Below are positions 7,582-16,785 of a stretch of DNA of 64,000 bases, in pieces. The stretch covers positions 3,348,001-3,412,000 of the forward strand of contig OY763414.1 of NCBI GenBank assembly GCA_963667435.1. Direction: 5' to 3'. The notes beneath the pieces were generated by a model. It searched no databases. It was not told the origin of the DNA and saw only the letters and a program-made list of their open reading frames with translations. This stretch comes from Marispirochaeta sp963667435 (lineage in GTDB: Bacteria > Spirochaetota > Spirochaetia > JC444 > Marispirochaetaceae). Position 1 is the first letter of the stretch. Each line of letters opens with the position of its first letter. The translations under genes and the position numbers were made by a program.

Positions 7582-9451
7582 GGTTGTGTTTTCTCATTTT
7601 GCGCCAGAGGGTACTGGGATCAATGCCTAACTCTCTGGCAGTCTCTTTCTTGCTGCCGTTGCTTTTCAGGGCCTGTACGATAATTTCTTTTTCGCTGAAC
7701 ATTGCCGCAGACACAAGATTGTTCTCTTTTATTACCGGTTCTTCGAGAGAGGCGGTTTCCTCCAGGCAGCTTTTAACATCGCTTATATCTGCAATTCCTT
7801 CTTCCGATAAAACACATAACCTTTCGCAGAAGTTGGACAGTTCCCGGACATTTCCCGGCCAGGAGTAATTAACAATTACCCTTTCAGCCGCAGGAGTAAG
7901 GCGCGTAAGAACATTACCGATTTTCTTCCTGTTTTCAGCGATAAAATGGGAGCAAAGATCCAGAATATCTCTGGGTCGGTCTCTTAACGGAGGCAGGTTG
8001 AGTTTCAGAACATTCAGCCGGTAGAAAAGATCTTCCCGGAATACTCCCTTGTCAACCAGGTCCCGCAGGTTTTTATTTGAAGCAGAGATAATACGGATAT
8101 CTATAGGTATTACCCTATCGTGTCCTATGCGCCGAATTTCACGCTCCTGCAACACCCGCAGCAGTCTACTCTGAAGTTTTGGTGAGATATCACCAATCTC
8201 ATCGAGAAAAACTGTTCCTTTGTGAGCAAGCTCGAACAGACCTGTCTTTCCCCCTTTTGATGCACCGGTGAAAGCCCCGTCAACATAACCGAACAGTTCA
8301 CTCTCAAGGAGGTCTTCCGAGAGGGCCGCACAGTTTATGGCTATAAACGGGTGTCCGTTGCGCACGCTCGCGGTGTGGATGCTTTGGGCAAACAGCTCTT
8401 TTCCAGTTCCGGTTTCACCGAAGATAAAAATGTTGGAATCAACGCGGCTGAATTTTCTGGCGGTCTGTATTGTATCCAGAAGCTTTTTTTCAGATCCAAT
8501 TACATTGTTAAAGCTGTATTTTGCAACCAGACCCTTCTTATGAAGCTTTGAGCGAATCTGTCCTTCGAGTTCCTGAATTTTTGAAATATTGGAGAATGTT
8601 ACCACCGCTCCGGTATTTCCGGCAGAGACACAATTCAGGGTGTAGAGATTTTTTTTGATTTGAACAAGTTCTCCCAGAATCTTGTTTTTCCCTGATAAAA
8701 CGCCGGCAATATCAAGCTGGGGCAGAACTCCCGCAGCAGGAACCATGGAATTTTCATCGTTCAGACCATCAAGTACCTTTCTGGCATGATTATTTGCAGT
8801 GGTTATCAGGCCTTCCCGGTTAACTGAGAGAATCCCTTCAAAGGAGTAGTCCATTATACCTTTGAATCTGTCCGTGCGCTCCCGCTCGTGGCGCATCAAC
8901 CTGACGGTACGGATTGCCTCGTCAATTGCCTGTAGTACGGTTTTCCGCCCGCTTAATATCATAACATTGTCAATTCCGAGTTTTCGACAAATCGAAGTTC
9001 CGGTTTTTCCAGCTATCACAGCGTCTATTCCATCCTCGACAGCTTTTCGGATAACCGATTCAAGCATGTCCGGATTGTCTACCTGGTAACTCACTATTTC
9101 ACAGGGAAATACATTCTTGATCTCCTCTATTCCGTAGACTGTATTCAGAGGGCCGACAACAGCAATCTTTCGTGGATTGAACTGATGAATACAGGAGTTG
9201 AGCGCTACCGTGATATCAAAACCTGTTACGGTGATGTCCAGAACGGGCACTTCCGCGAGTTTAACCCTGTTTGCCGAATAGCCTCTGGCTATAACTATGT
9301 CTGCATTCTGCAGATCTTCCTTTTCTATCTCATCCACAGTTTTCGTTGCAATGGATTGTTTTATCACAGCCCGTTCGGGATGTTCACGAAAAATCTCTTC
9401 AACAGTTAATTTCATGGATTCGTAGGGCACAATAAAGGAGATGTTGATCAT
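7574..9451 (-). CDS. Sigma-54-dependent transcriptional activator, PrpR-type sensor
   Basis: About 625 residues. Order: PrpR_N-type ligand domain (1-175), a PAS-like segment (about 195-300), an AAA+ sigma-54 domain (Walker A GETGTGKE, the sigma-54 contact loop ESELFGYVDGAFTGA, Walker B GTVFLDEIGD) and a Fis-type helix-turn-helix (KKETARELGIDPSTLWRKM) at the C terminus. I start at ATG 9451 with GGAAGA upstream, rather than 18 codons earlier. It is divergent from a gene preceded by a strong -24/-12 promoter, and two inverted repeats in the shared intergenic region are likely enhancer sites. PrpR_N domains sense small carboxylate metabolites, which fits a tricarboxylate-transporter target. Confidence 0.9.
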   Translation of the reverse strand: MINISFIVPYESMKLTVEEIFREHPERAVIKQSIATKTVDEIEKEDLQNADIVIARGYSANRVKLAEVPVLDITVTGFDITVALNSCIHQFNPRKIAVVGPLNTVYGIEEIKNVFPCEIVSYQVDNPDMLESVIRKAVEDGIDAVIAGKTGTSICRKLGIDNVMILSGRKTVLQAIDEAIRTVRLMRHERERTDRFKGIMDYSFEGILSVNREGLITTANNHARKVLDGLNDENSMVPAAGVLPQLDIAGVLSGKNKILGELVQIKKNLYTLNCVSAGNTGAVVTFSNISKIQELEGQIRSKLHKKGLVAKYSFNNVIGSEKKLLDTIQTARKFSRVDSNIFIFGETGTGKELFAQSIHTASVRNGHPFIAINCAALSEDLLESELFGYVDGAFTGASKGGKTGLFELAHKGTVFLDEIGDISPKLQSRLLRVLQEREIRRIGHDRVIPIDIRIISASNKNLRDLVDKGVFREDLFYRLNVLKLNLPPLRDRPRDILDLCSHFIAENRKKIGNVLTRLTPAAERVIVNYSWPGNVRELSNFCERLCVLSEEGIADISDVKSCLEETASLEEPVIKENNLVSAAMFSEKEIIVQALKSNGSKKETARELGIDPSTLWRKMRKHNLN

Positions 9452-9470
9452 ATAGTCTTCCAATTGCTTG

Positions 9471-9486
9471 ATTGCATAAACGCAAT
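9471..9486. promoter_or_regulatory. Inverted repeat, candidate activator site 1
   Basis: ATTGC, six bases, then GCAAT, lying 20 bp upstream of the activator start and about 160 bp upstream of the sigma-54 promoter. The spacing and symmetry fit an enhancer for the divergently transcribed PrpR-type activator. It would also allow autoregulation. Confidence 0.45.
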
Positions 9487-9544
9487 ATATTTTGCACTCA
9501 TACAATCAAAACCGCAAGGAAAAGTTTTATCCTTCCCTGTATGT

Positions 9545-9558
9545 TGCATTTTTATGCA
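9545..9558. promoter_or_regulatory. Inverted repeat, candidate activator site 2
   Basis: TGCAT, four T, then ATGCA. It shares the TTGCAT core with the first repeat at 9471-9486 and lies about 90 bp upstream of the -24/-12 promoter, a usual enhancer distance. Confidence 0.45.
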
Positions 9559-9645
9559 GAATGAGACTTCGTGAAAGTAGAGTAAGCTGTTGTCTTGTAA
9601 GGGTTTATGGTTTTTATATTATTGGCTTGTCTCTATGTGCGTTCA

Positions 9646-9662
9646 TTGGCACCCTTTTTGCT
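9646..9662 (+). promoter_or_regulatory. Sigma-54 (-24/-12) promoter
   Basis: TTGGCAC-CCTTT-TTGCT: the invariant GG and GC are present with the required spacing, an almost consensus sigma-54 site. It lies 45 bp upstream of the ATG at 9708 and faces the chimeric oxidoreductase/TctA gene. Confidence 0.8.
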
Positions 9663-9707
9663 ATTTGTAAGCAGCAGTATTCACAAAACTCAAAAGGAGT
9701 TACATCC

Positions 9708-10859
9708 ATGAATTATGATCTTTTATTTACCCCGGAAGCCGAGGGTAAACTTGAAATAGCTGTTATCGGGGTAAGTGGATTTAATCACTCCCTTTTTGTT
9801 TATGGTGTCCGCAATGATAAGATCTCAATCCGGGTACTTTGTGGTCGTAACATTCAGAAATGCAGAGATGCCTATCTTTCCATTGGTGTAGATGAAAAAG
9901 ATATTATTCATTGCACGGATCTGCAGAAAGGTCTGGAAGCTTTCGAGACAGGAAAGTATCTGATTTTTGATAATGTTTCCCTCGCCATGCAGATGCCGAT
10001 AAGCGTTGTCGTCGAAGGGACTGGTAATCCCGAGGCTTCTGCGGGATACGCCCTCGCTGCAATTGAAAACGGCAGGAATGTTGTGGCGGTTACCAAGGAA
10101 TCGGATTCGGTTGTCGGTTCACTGCTTGCGAAAAAAGCAAGAGACAAAGGAGTTGTTTATTCTCTCGCAGAGGGCACTACCGGATCATTTCTTGCCTATG
10201 TTCTGGAAAAGAAGACCGGAAAAAATCAGAAGGAGATGGGAAGTGGAGCTCTTGAGGGAGTTGCGGCATCCGAATCTGCGAACAATGCTGCTGCGGTGGG
10301 AGCGTTTGCTCCTCTTTTAACCCTTGGTATCCCCGGATCGGGAACAACCGCGGTGTTGCTTGGAGGTCTAATGATGTGGGGACTTCAGCCGGGACCCCTG
10401 CTTTTTATGCAGCAGACCGACTTCGTCTGGGGACTTATAGGATCCATGTATATTGGCAATGTTGCCTGTATTATTGCTGGATTAATAACTATTCCATTTC
10501 TTATGTCAATATTGAAAATACCCCGTGGAATAATCGCTCCTATGATTGTATTTGTGTGTATTGTTGGGGCGTATTCAGTAAACAATAATATGTTCGATGT
10601 CTGGTTTATGATAGGAGCCGGCATTGTGGCTTTTCTTCTTCAGAAGCATAAATATCCGATTGCACCGATCCTGCTTGCATTTGTTCTTGCTCCACGTTTT
10701 GAACAGGCTATTCGAAGGGCGTTTGCAATTTCCCAGGGGAGTCCAAAGATTTTTATTGAGAAACCCATATCTGCAGGCCTTCTGCTTGCTACACTGATTT
10801 TTATACTGGCACCTGTTATTATGAAGATCAAACGCCGGTACACTGCAAAGTCACATTAA
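9708..10859 (+). CDS. Chimeric gene: NAD-binding oxidoreductase N-terminal part fused to C-terminal half of TctA
   Basis: 383 residues starting at an ATG with AAGGAG 9 bp upstream. Residues 1 to about 155 are the Rossmann-type front of a homoserine-dehydrogenase-like (SAF-family) oxidoreductase: IAVIGVSG, PEASAGYALAAIENGRNVVAVTKESD, VVYSLAEG. From about residue 157 the text is the second half of a tripartite tricarboxylate transporter large permease: FLAYVLEKK, ALEGVAASESANNAAA, PLLTLGIPGSGTTAVLLGGL, GLQPGPLLF, then several membrane helices. Neither half is complete. The most likely origin is an in-frame deletion near 10170-10185 that removed the rest of the oxidoreductase, intervening genes and the TctA N terminus. 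The product is probably non-functional as an enzyme or permease. An assembly join cannot be excluded. Confidence 0.8.
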   Translation: MNYDLLFTPEAEGKLEIAVIGVSGFNHSLFVYGVRNDKISIRVLCGRNIQKCRDAYLSIGVDEKDIIHCTDLQKGLEAFETGKYLIFDNVSLAMQMPISVVVEGTGNPEASAGYALAAIENGRNVVAVTKESDSVVGSLLAKKARDKGVVYSLAEGTTGSFLAYVLEKKTGKNQKEMGSGALEGVAASESANNAAAVGAFAPLLTLGIPGSGTTAVLLGGLMMWGLQPGPLLFMQQTDFVWGLIGSMYIGNVACIIAGLITIPFLMSILKIPRGIIAPMIVFVCIVGAYSVNNNMFDVWFMIGAGIVAFLLQKHKYPIAPILLAFVLAPRFEQAIRRAFAISQGSPKIFIEKPISAGLLLATLIFILAPVIMKIKRRYTAKSH

Positions 10860-10877
10860 TACTATATTTTGTCCCGC

Positions 10878-11900
10878 TTAATCGCTGAAGTGCTCCCTGA
10901 TTTGTTTCATCTCAAGGAGTACTGTTTTGAAGGCTTTTATAACGGAAGGATCAAAACTGATTTCCGACTCGCTGCAGATAAGATCTGCAGCTTTTTCAAC
11001 CGGCCAGGCATTTTTATAAGGTCGGTCACTTGTAAGGGCATCGAACACGTCAGAGACAGCAACAATTCGTGCATACAGACTTATCTCTTCTCCTTTCAAG
11101 CCATCCGGATACCCTTCTCCGTTCCATTTTTCGTGGTGCTGCAGACATATTATTCTTGCCACCTGGAGTAGCTTTGCCGGATGATCACCGATTATCTGCG
11201 ATCCTATAAGGGAGTGTGACTTCATTATTTCCCATTCTTCAGGATCAAGCTTTCCCGGTTTCAGGAGTATCTGGTCAGGAATACCGATTTTACCGATATC
11301 ATGCATGGGCGATGCGTTTAGTATAAGGTCGTATTCTTCTTCATTCAAACCCATCTGTTTTGCGATCAGACAGGAATACTGGCTTACCCGGTCTACATGC
11401 AGTCCTGTCTCATTATCCTTGAACTCCGCGGCAGTTCCCAGTTTCTTAATTATTTCAAACTGTGTCTCTGCAAGCTCCTGGGTCTTCCTTAATACTTCTT
11501 TTTTAAGTTCCCGTCGCTGATTGTACAGGGCGAGGTGCATTTCGACTCTTAACCGTACAATAGAAGGTGTAATCGGCTTGGCCAAATAATCCACCGCACC
11601 AAGTTTTATCCCCATTTCTTCATCCACGGGCTGGTTGTTTGCCGTAACAAAAATAACCGGAATATCCTTTGTAAGCGGATTGTTTTTGAGCCTTCTGCAT
11701 ACCTCAAAACCGTCCATTCCGGGCATCATTATATCCAGGAGTATGATGTCAGGGTGTGTTTCCTGCGCCAGAGTCAGTGCCCGTTGACCATTGAGGGCAA
11801 ATACAATCTGGTATTCCATATGCAGTATTTCGTGGAGGATATCAATGTTTTCCGGGGAGTCGTCTACTACAAGTACGGTAAGTTTGGCTTCGTTATTCAT
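10878..11900 (-). CDS. Response regulator with HD-GYP domain (cyclic-di-GMP phosphodiesterase)
   Basis: About 340 residues. The N-terminal receiver has VLVVDDSPENI, the phospho-acceptor in DIILLDIMMPG and the Lys in YLAKPI. The C-terminal HD-GYP domain shows NASPMHDIGKIGIPD (HD pair) and the HHEKWNGEGYPDGL signature, so it should hydrolyse cyclic-di-GMP. The start at 11900 overlaps the stop of the upstream hybrid kinase (ATGAATAA), giving translational coupling; ATG 11972 lies inside the kinase gene. It is the output module of the three-gene operon 16523-10878. Confidence 0.9.
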   Translation of the reverse strand: MNNEAKLTVLVVDDSPENIDILHEILHMEYQIVFALNGQRALTLAQETHPDIILLDIMMPGMDGFEVCRRLKNNPLTKDIPVIFVTANNQPVDEEMGIKLGAVDYLAKPITPSIVRLRVEMHLALYNQRRELKKEVLRKTQELAETQFEIIKKLGTAAEFKDNETGLHVDRVSQYSCLIAKQMGLNEEEYDLILNASPMHDIGKIGIPDQILLKPGKLDPEEWEIMKSHSLIGSQIIGDHPAKLLQVARIICLQHHEKWNGEGYPDGLKGEEISLYARIVAVSDVFDALTSDRPYKNAWPVEKAADLICSESEISFDPSVIKAFKTVLLEMKQIREHFSD

Positions 11901-14900
11901 GTATCTGCTCTTTCTGTAAATCTTCCAGCATTTGGAGGGCAATATCAAATTCATAACGTGAAATAACTTCATTTATTTCCCTGATGCTGTTTGTCATGGA
12001 AGGTCCGGATACATTTTTCAGCATGTCGTTAACAACCTCCCGGGCCTGGGTGTCATATTTTTCCAGCATATCCCTCAACAGCTTCGCCTGTTTTTCAAAC
12101 TTATCTCTGTCAAAATCCTTCGGTGATTCCGCTGCCTGCCGGGAATGAAGCATGCTGACAATCCTGTCAGCTTCAATACGAACCTGTTGCAAATTCTCCT
12201 CTATTTCCACAGCCATATCCGCAGACCCGGACAGGCCTTCATCATTCTTAAATGCCATCTCAATGCTTTTTGCAGCTTCTGACAGGGAGAGCGCACCGAT
12301 ATTCGCAGCACTTCCGGCAAGGGAATGGGAATGAAGGATAATACTGTTCCTGTCATTGCCTGTCAGACTGTGGATGAGCGAATGCAGCGTTTTTGTACTG
12401 TTGACGGCAAACTTTTCCAGTACTCGTGAGTAGGCTGTAGTATTACCCATTATCCGGGCAAGTCCTTCATTTACCTGAATATGGAAATACTCATTAAATT
12501 TCTCAATATCCACTGGAAACTGCTCTACGGGGGAGGGCAGCTCTTCCTGAGTGTCTACATCTACCCATTCTGCAATAATCCTGTGCAGATCATTTATATT
12601 AAATGGTTTTGTGAGATAATCATTCACTCCTGCCTGCAGTGCAATGTCTCTGGTTTCTGAAAGAGCATCCGCACTGAGAGCAATTACAGGTAGTTTTTCC
12701 AGTTTCAGTTCTGTACGTATTAGTCTGGTTGCCTCATATCCGTCGCATCGGGGCATTTGAAGATCCATAAGAACCAGATCAAATTCCCGGTTTTTAAGAA
12801 TCTCAATTGCGGCATAGCCGTCATCAGCTATTTCAACCGTAATTCCCCAGTTTTCAAGGATGTTTTTTGCAACGTCCTGATTAACCTCGTTATCCTCTAC
12901 TATCAGAATCCTTAGACTGTTCAGTGAATGCGCATAGCTGCCTGAAGTCTCTTCTGCACCAGTCTTCTCGGGTGATCCAGCAATTGTATTCACAATGGCA
13001 TTATATAAGGATGATCTTGAAAGCGGTTTTAACAGAATTTGATTGATTTCGGCGGCTTCCGCTTTTTCCTGCAGTTCTGTATCACTGAACCCTGTTAACA
13101 GAATCACCTTGGTCTGTTCCGGGGACAGGTTAAGGTCCCTTATTTTTTCCAGAGCAGTGATTCCGTCTATATCAGGCATTTTATAGTCCATAATAATCAG
13201 ATCGACCACAGATCCTGCCTGCATGGATTTTCTGAACATGTTTATAGCATTGTATCCCGACTCCGCTTCTATAAATTCATAGGAAAAATCTGACAGATAT
13301 TTTATTACCATTTCCCTGATACTATAGTGATCATCCACTATCATGATCTTCTTAAGTTCAGTAATGCTGTTCAGATTATCTTTTCCCGGTGAGGAGCAGA
13401 GTGCTCCTTCGCATAGCTGGAACCGGGCGGTGAAGGTGAAAGTGCTGCCCTTTTCCGGCTCGCTTTTTACGCTTATTGCGCCGCTCATCATTTCGACAAG
13501 ATATTTGCAGATTGTCAGTCCCAGTCCGGTTCCGCCGTATTTTCTGGTTGTAGATGAATCCGCCTGAGTGAAGGCCTGGAAGAGTCTGTCCTGCTGTTCC
13601 TGCGACATTCCTATTCCTGTATCCCGGACAGTAAATTTCAACCGAACTGTCTTTCCTACCAGGCTGGATAGCGCCGCCTTCAGCTCAACCTCTCCTTTCT
13701 CGGTGAACTTTATTGCATTATTCATAAGATTCATGAAAATCTGGCTGAGCCGCAGGGAATCGCCAATGAGATTAATCGGAACGGAATCCTCTCTAACGAA
13801 TAAGATCTCAAGATCTTTTTTCCTTGCATTGATGCTGACCATACGTGAAACATTATCAAGCAGTTCATCCAGATTGAAATGGACCGAATCAAGTTCCATT
13901 TTGCGGGCTTCAATCTTTGAGAAATCCAGAATGTCATTGATTATCTGCATAAGGTTTTTCGCGGCATGCCCGAAGTTGGTTACATATCCCTGCTGCTGGC
14001 TTGTAAGTTCGGTGTTATTGAGCAATGAGCTGTATCCGATAAGTGCGTTCATAGGTGTTCGGATCTCATGACTCATGTTGGCGAGGAATTCACTTTTAGC
14101 TTTACTCGACTCTTCTGCCTTTGCAGCAAGGATTTCGGCAAGTTCAGTCTGCTGCCTCAGAGTTTCATTCATTCGCAGCAGTTCCTTTTCCGCCTGTTTC
14201 CTGTCGGAAATATTAATAAATGATTCAAGAAGGGAGGGATGCCCTCTATAATCGAAGGGAACAACAGTTTTCAGAATACTGAGGGTTGAGCCATTCTGCA
14301 GGGTAAATGACTTTTCAATGTTAGTTACTGCTGTTTGTGTGTTGATGAAGGGGCAAACCTTCTTTTTCCCGCTTTCAGGTGTTTTGCAATCAGGGCACAT
14401 ATACAGACTGCAGGGTGTTCCCAGTATTTTTTCCCGGGTTACATGTACCATCTCTGCAGCTATGTTGTTAACAAAATCAACCTGTAGATTTTCCCGGTTT
14501 ACAATAATAATACCAACCTGAATGTTTTCCAGGATCTGTTTTACCTGTGATTCGCTTCTGATTAACTGTTTTTCTGCCAGAAGCCGCTTCCTGAGCAGGG
14601 TAAAAGAAAGTAGGGAGATAACGATAATGAATATGACAAAAGCTGCAATGATCAGTAATGTTCTGTTTTTTATCCGCCCGAACCAGATATTTCTGTCTAT
14701 TGAAAAAATTATGCCGTAACGATCCCCAAACAGTAATACAGGGTAATAGGCAGAGAAAACTTCCACCGGCTTGTCGATATACAGTGTATGCTCAAGTAGT
14801 CCAAAGTAATTATTCTGAATATCTGCAGTTATGATGGCGCGATCCCGGTTGTTGATAAGCCTCTCGGAATGATCCCCGGGGAAATAAATCAATCCCCCGA

Positions 14901-15504
14901 AATCGTCGATGCACCAGTACCAGGACTGTCGTCCGGTGTAGAAGTGCTGGCTCAGTTCGGCTTCAATTGCGGCTTTAAGATCTATATCAAATTCCAGAAC
15001 CGAAACCACCTGCCCTTCATCCCGTATAGGGTAGCGGTAAATAAGCCCTTTGCCGGTTCTCTGCACTTCGATCTGTTGGGTTGGCGGGATCGCTTTTTCC
15101 CGTTCAATGATTTCTGAAAAGGTAAAATAATTTGTGTCGCTTTTGATCAGCCGTCTCAGGTGATTGGAATCGCTTACGGTGATGAGGGCTATGATATTCT
15201 GATATTTGGAGTAAAACCTGCGGATCTGGTTGAAGATCATCACATCAACAGACTCTTCCTCGAGAATCCTCTGGAAAGGGGTAACGGTGGTCTGGTATTT
15301 CACCTCTTCTTCAAACCCGACAATATAATTCTGCAGGTTAATACCGCTGGTTTCGGTCTGTTTACTCAGCATTTCGTTGGTAAGTTTTTTCTGGCTGGAG
15401 AGGATGCTGTTGAAACTCATCGTTACTGAGAGAAGGAGAACCAGTATGATGAGTAAAACTGCAGTTAGTGCTTTCCAATTCAACCTGTTTTCCCCGGTAC
15501 TCAA
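11893..15504 (-). CDS. Hybrid sensor histidine kinase with two receivers and Hpt
   Basis: 1,203 residues. Layout: transmembrane helix (about 10-31), extracytoplasmic sensor, second helix (about 278-300), PAS (about 325-445, with a Cys-rich stretch YMCPDCKTPESGKKKVCPF), HisKA with ANMSHEIRTPMN (His about 478), HATPase with NAIKFTEKG and GGTGLGL, receiver 1 (VDLIIMDYKMPD, about 770), receiver 2 (DLVLMDLQMPR, about 910) and an Hpt domain with HSLAGSAANIG (about 1060). This is a complete phosphorelay. The TTG start (15504) overlaps the stop of the upstream Cache lipoprotein, and its stop overlaps the HD-GYP regulator start, so all three are coupled. Confidence 0.92.
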   Translation of the reverse strand: MSTGENRLNWKALTAVLLIILVLLLSVTMSFNSILSSQKKLTNEMLSKQTETSGINLQNYIVGFEEEVKYQTTVTPFQRILEEESVDVMIFNQIRRFYSKYQNIIALITVSDSNHLRRLIKSDTNYFTFSEIIEREKAIPPTQQIEVQRTGKGLIYRYPIRDEGQVVSVLEFDIDLKAAIEAELSQHFYTGRQSWYWCIDDFGGLIYFPGDHSERLINNRDRAIITADIQNNYFGLLEHTLYIDKPVEVFSAYYPVLLFGDRYGIIFSIDRNIWFGRIKNRTLLIIAAFVIFIIVISLLSFTLLRKRLLAEKQLIRSESQVKQILENIQVGIIIVNRENLQVDFVNNIAAEMVHVTREKILGTPCSLYMCPDCKTPESGKKKVCPFINTQTAVTNIEKSFTLQNGSTLSILKTVVPFDYRGHPSLLESFINISDRKQAEKELLRMNETLRQQTELAEILAAKAEESSKAKSEFLANMSHEIRTPMNALIGYSSLLNNTELTSQQQGYVTNFGHAAKNLMQIINDILDFSKIEARKMELDSVHFNLDELLDNVSRMVSINARKKDLEILFVREDSVPINLIGDSLRLSQIFMNLMNNAIKFTEKGEVELKAALSSLVGKTVRLKFTVRDTGIGMSQEQQDRLFQAFTQADSSTTRKYGGTGLGLTICKYLVEMMSGAISVKSEPEKGSTFTFTARFQLCEGALCSSPGKDNLNSITELKKIMIVDDHYSIREMVIKYLSDFSYEFIEAESGYNAINMFRKSMQAGSVVDLIIMDYKMPDIDGITALEKIRDLNLSPEQTKVILLTGFSDTELQEKAEAAEINQILLKPLSRSSLYNAIVNTIAGSPEKTGAEETSGSYAHSLNSLRILIVEDNEVNQDVAKNILENWGITVEIADDGYAAIEILKNREFDLVLMDLQMPRCDGYEATRLIRTELKLEKLPVIALSADALSETRDIALQAGVNDYLTKPFNINDLHRIIAEWVDVDTQEELPSPVEQFPVDIEKFNEYFHIQVNEGLARIMGNTTAYSRVLEKFAVNSTKTLHSLIHSLTGNDRNSIILHSHSLAGSAANIGALSLSEAAKSIEMAFKNDEGLSGSADMAVEIEENLQQVRIEADRIVSMLHSRQAAESPKDFDRDKFEKQAKLLRDMLEKYDTQAREVVNDMLKNVSGPSMTNSIREINEVISRYEFDIALQMLEDLQKEQIHE

Positions 15505-16523
15505 TGCACAAGTTGTAGGATTTTCCAGTCAAGTTCCGGAATAGGTTCGGTAAGAATCAGGTAATCCCGATCAGCAATGGTAAGGGCAATCTCCTTGTTC
15601 CCTTCCCTGTATACTTTTTCAGCCATTTCCCGGATTTCCCTTGTTTTACTCTGCAGTAGGTTAAAATCATCTGCCCGGTAGGTATCCTGTCGAATTGTTT
15701 CGAGGTATTTATGATTTTCAAGCATCGGCAGGCTGAAGAGAGAGACCATTGTCTCCTCAATTGAGACAACAGTACCGGTGGCATCGAGGATAACGATGCC
15801 CTGTTCCTGCTTTACATACCGGTCGGTGATAGTGTTAATAGTAACATCAAGACCCGGGACTCCTTCCAGCTCACCATTAATGTATACCGGTGCAATGACG
15901 GATACCATCCAGCCTCTTCCGGCAGGATCCACATAGGGTTCGTTTACCCATACCGCTGTTTTCTGCGGGTTGTGTTGTTGATCAGCCAGGTAGTAGAAAT
16001 TGAAGGAAGGGATGTCCATTTTAGGTTCGTATTGAGTGAGGACATCAAAATAAGGATAGATTCTGTTGTAGGAATATTTATCGTTGTAGTATGCCTGTAT
16101 TATTTCCGGATACTGTTTGGTAATTTTCATAAGAATTGTATCCATCGGTTCAGTAAAATATACAATGTCTCTGATTTCTTCATTAACAGGAACAGCGCCG
16201 GAAACGAAAACAGCCGACTTTCCATCATCCACCGGCTTGTAGAACACTCCATTCTCATACAAGGCGTAGCGGGATTTATCTGTTTTCTGCAGATTCTCAG
16301 CCGAAATCTCAGGGTCGTACAGTTTTTGAATCTCTTCAGCGAGGGTTACAACTTCCATGCGGATCTGCTTGAAATCATTGTTTATCTGGCTGGACATCTG
16401 CATTAGCTGCTCAGTCGCTTCCTGTTTCTGCGCTTCTGCTTTGCTGTTTCCACAGGAAGATAGTGCAGCTATCAGGATACCTGTAAGGCAGAAAATGATT
16501 GTCCGTATTGTTTGTCTGACCAT
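15501..16523 (-). CDS. Cache-domain lipoprotein, candidate periplasmic sensor partner
   Basis: About 340 residues. The N terminus is a lipoprotein signal (IIFCLTGILIAALSSC, lipobox Cys about residue 23). The body resembles a double Cache sensor: DILTQYEP-like aromatic strands, WVNEPYVDPAGRGWMVSVIAPVY and LEGVPGLDVTI are typical of dCache_1. It has no membrane or kinase part of its own. I use ATG 16523, which has AGGAGA at the right distance. Its stop overlaps the hybrid kinase start by 4 bp, so it probably binds a ligand and signals to that kinase. Confidence 0.75.
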   Translation of the reverse strand: MVRQTIRTIIFCLTGILIAALSSCGNSKAEAQKQEATEQLMQMSSQINNDFKQIRMEVVTLAEEIQKLYDPEISAENLQKTDKSRYALYENGVFYKPVDDGKSAVFVSGAVPVNEEIRDIVYFTEPMDTILMKITKQYPEIIQAYYNDKYSYNRIYPYFDVLTQYEPKMDIPSFNFYYLADQQHNPQKTAVWVNEPYVDPAGRGWMVSVIAPVYINGELEGVPGLDVTINTITDRYVKQEQGIVILDATGTVVSIEETMVSLFSLPMLENHKYLETIRQDTYRADDFNLLQSKTREIREMAEKVYREGNKEIALTIADRDYLILTEPIPELDWKILQLVH

Positions 16524-16785
16524 CGAAGACTCTCCTGTAGGTGAAATCAGGGTACTATCTGCGTAAAAGTATAGTCGGGGTCTAATGAAAATGCGAATTA
16601 TGTGGATGAAAGGGAAGAGATCCAAATGTACTGTAAAACCTCATAGGGTTTATTAGAAGATTTTCCGGCATCTCCAGCTCATTTTACTTGAGTTCCGGAG
16701 GTGATGTGTGTACCATAAATCAGAGTACAGAAAGATAATCGTATTGAGAAAGGTTGAATATAGACGAAACAATGAGATTGTATGT

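Noticed and set aside
9492..9707. Extended N terminus of the chimeric gene from 9492
   Set aside because: The extension covers the sigma-54 promoter and has no ribosome binding site, while ATG 9708 has AAGGAG at the right distance.
13568..14071. A 167-residue plus-strand frame
   Set aside because: Antisense of the hybrid kinase HATPase region; rich in Ser/Arg with no family resemblance.
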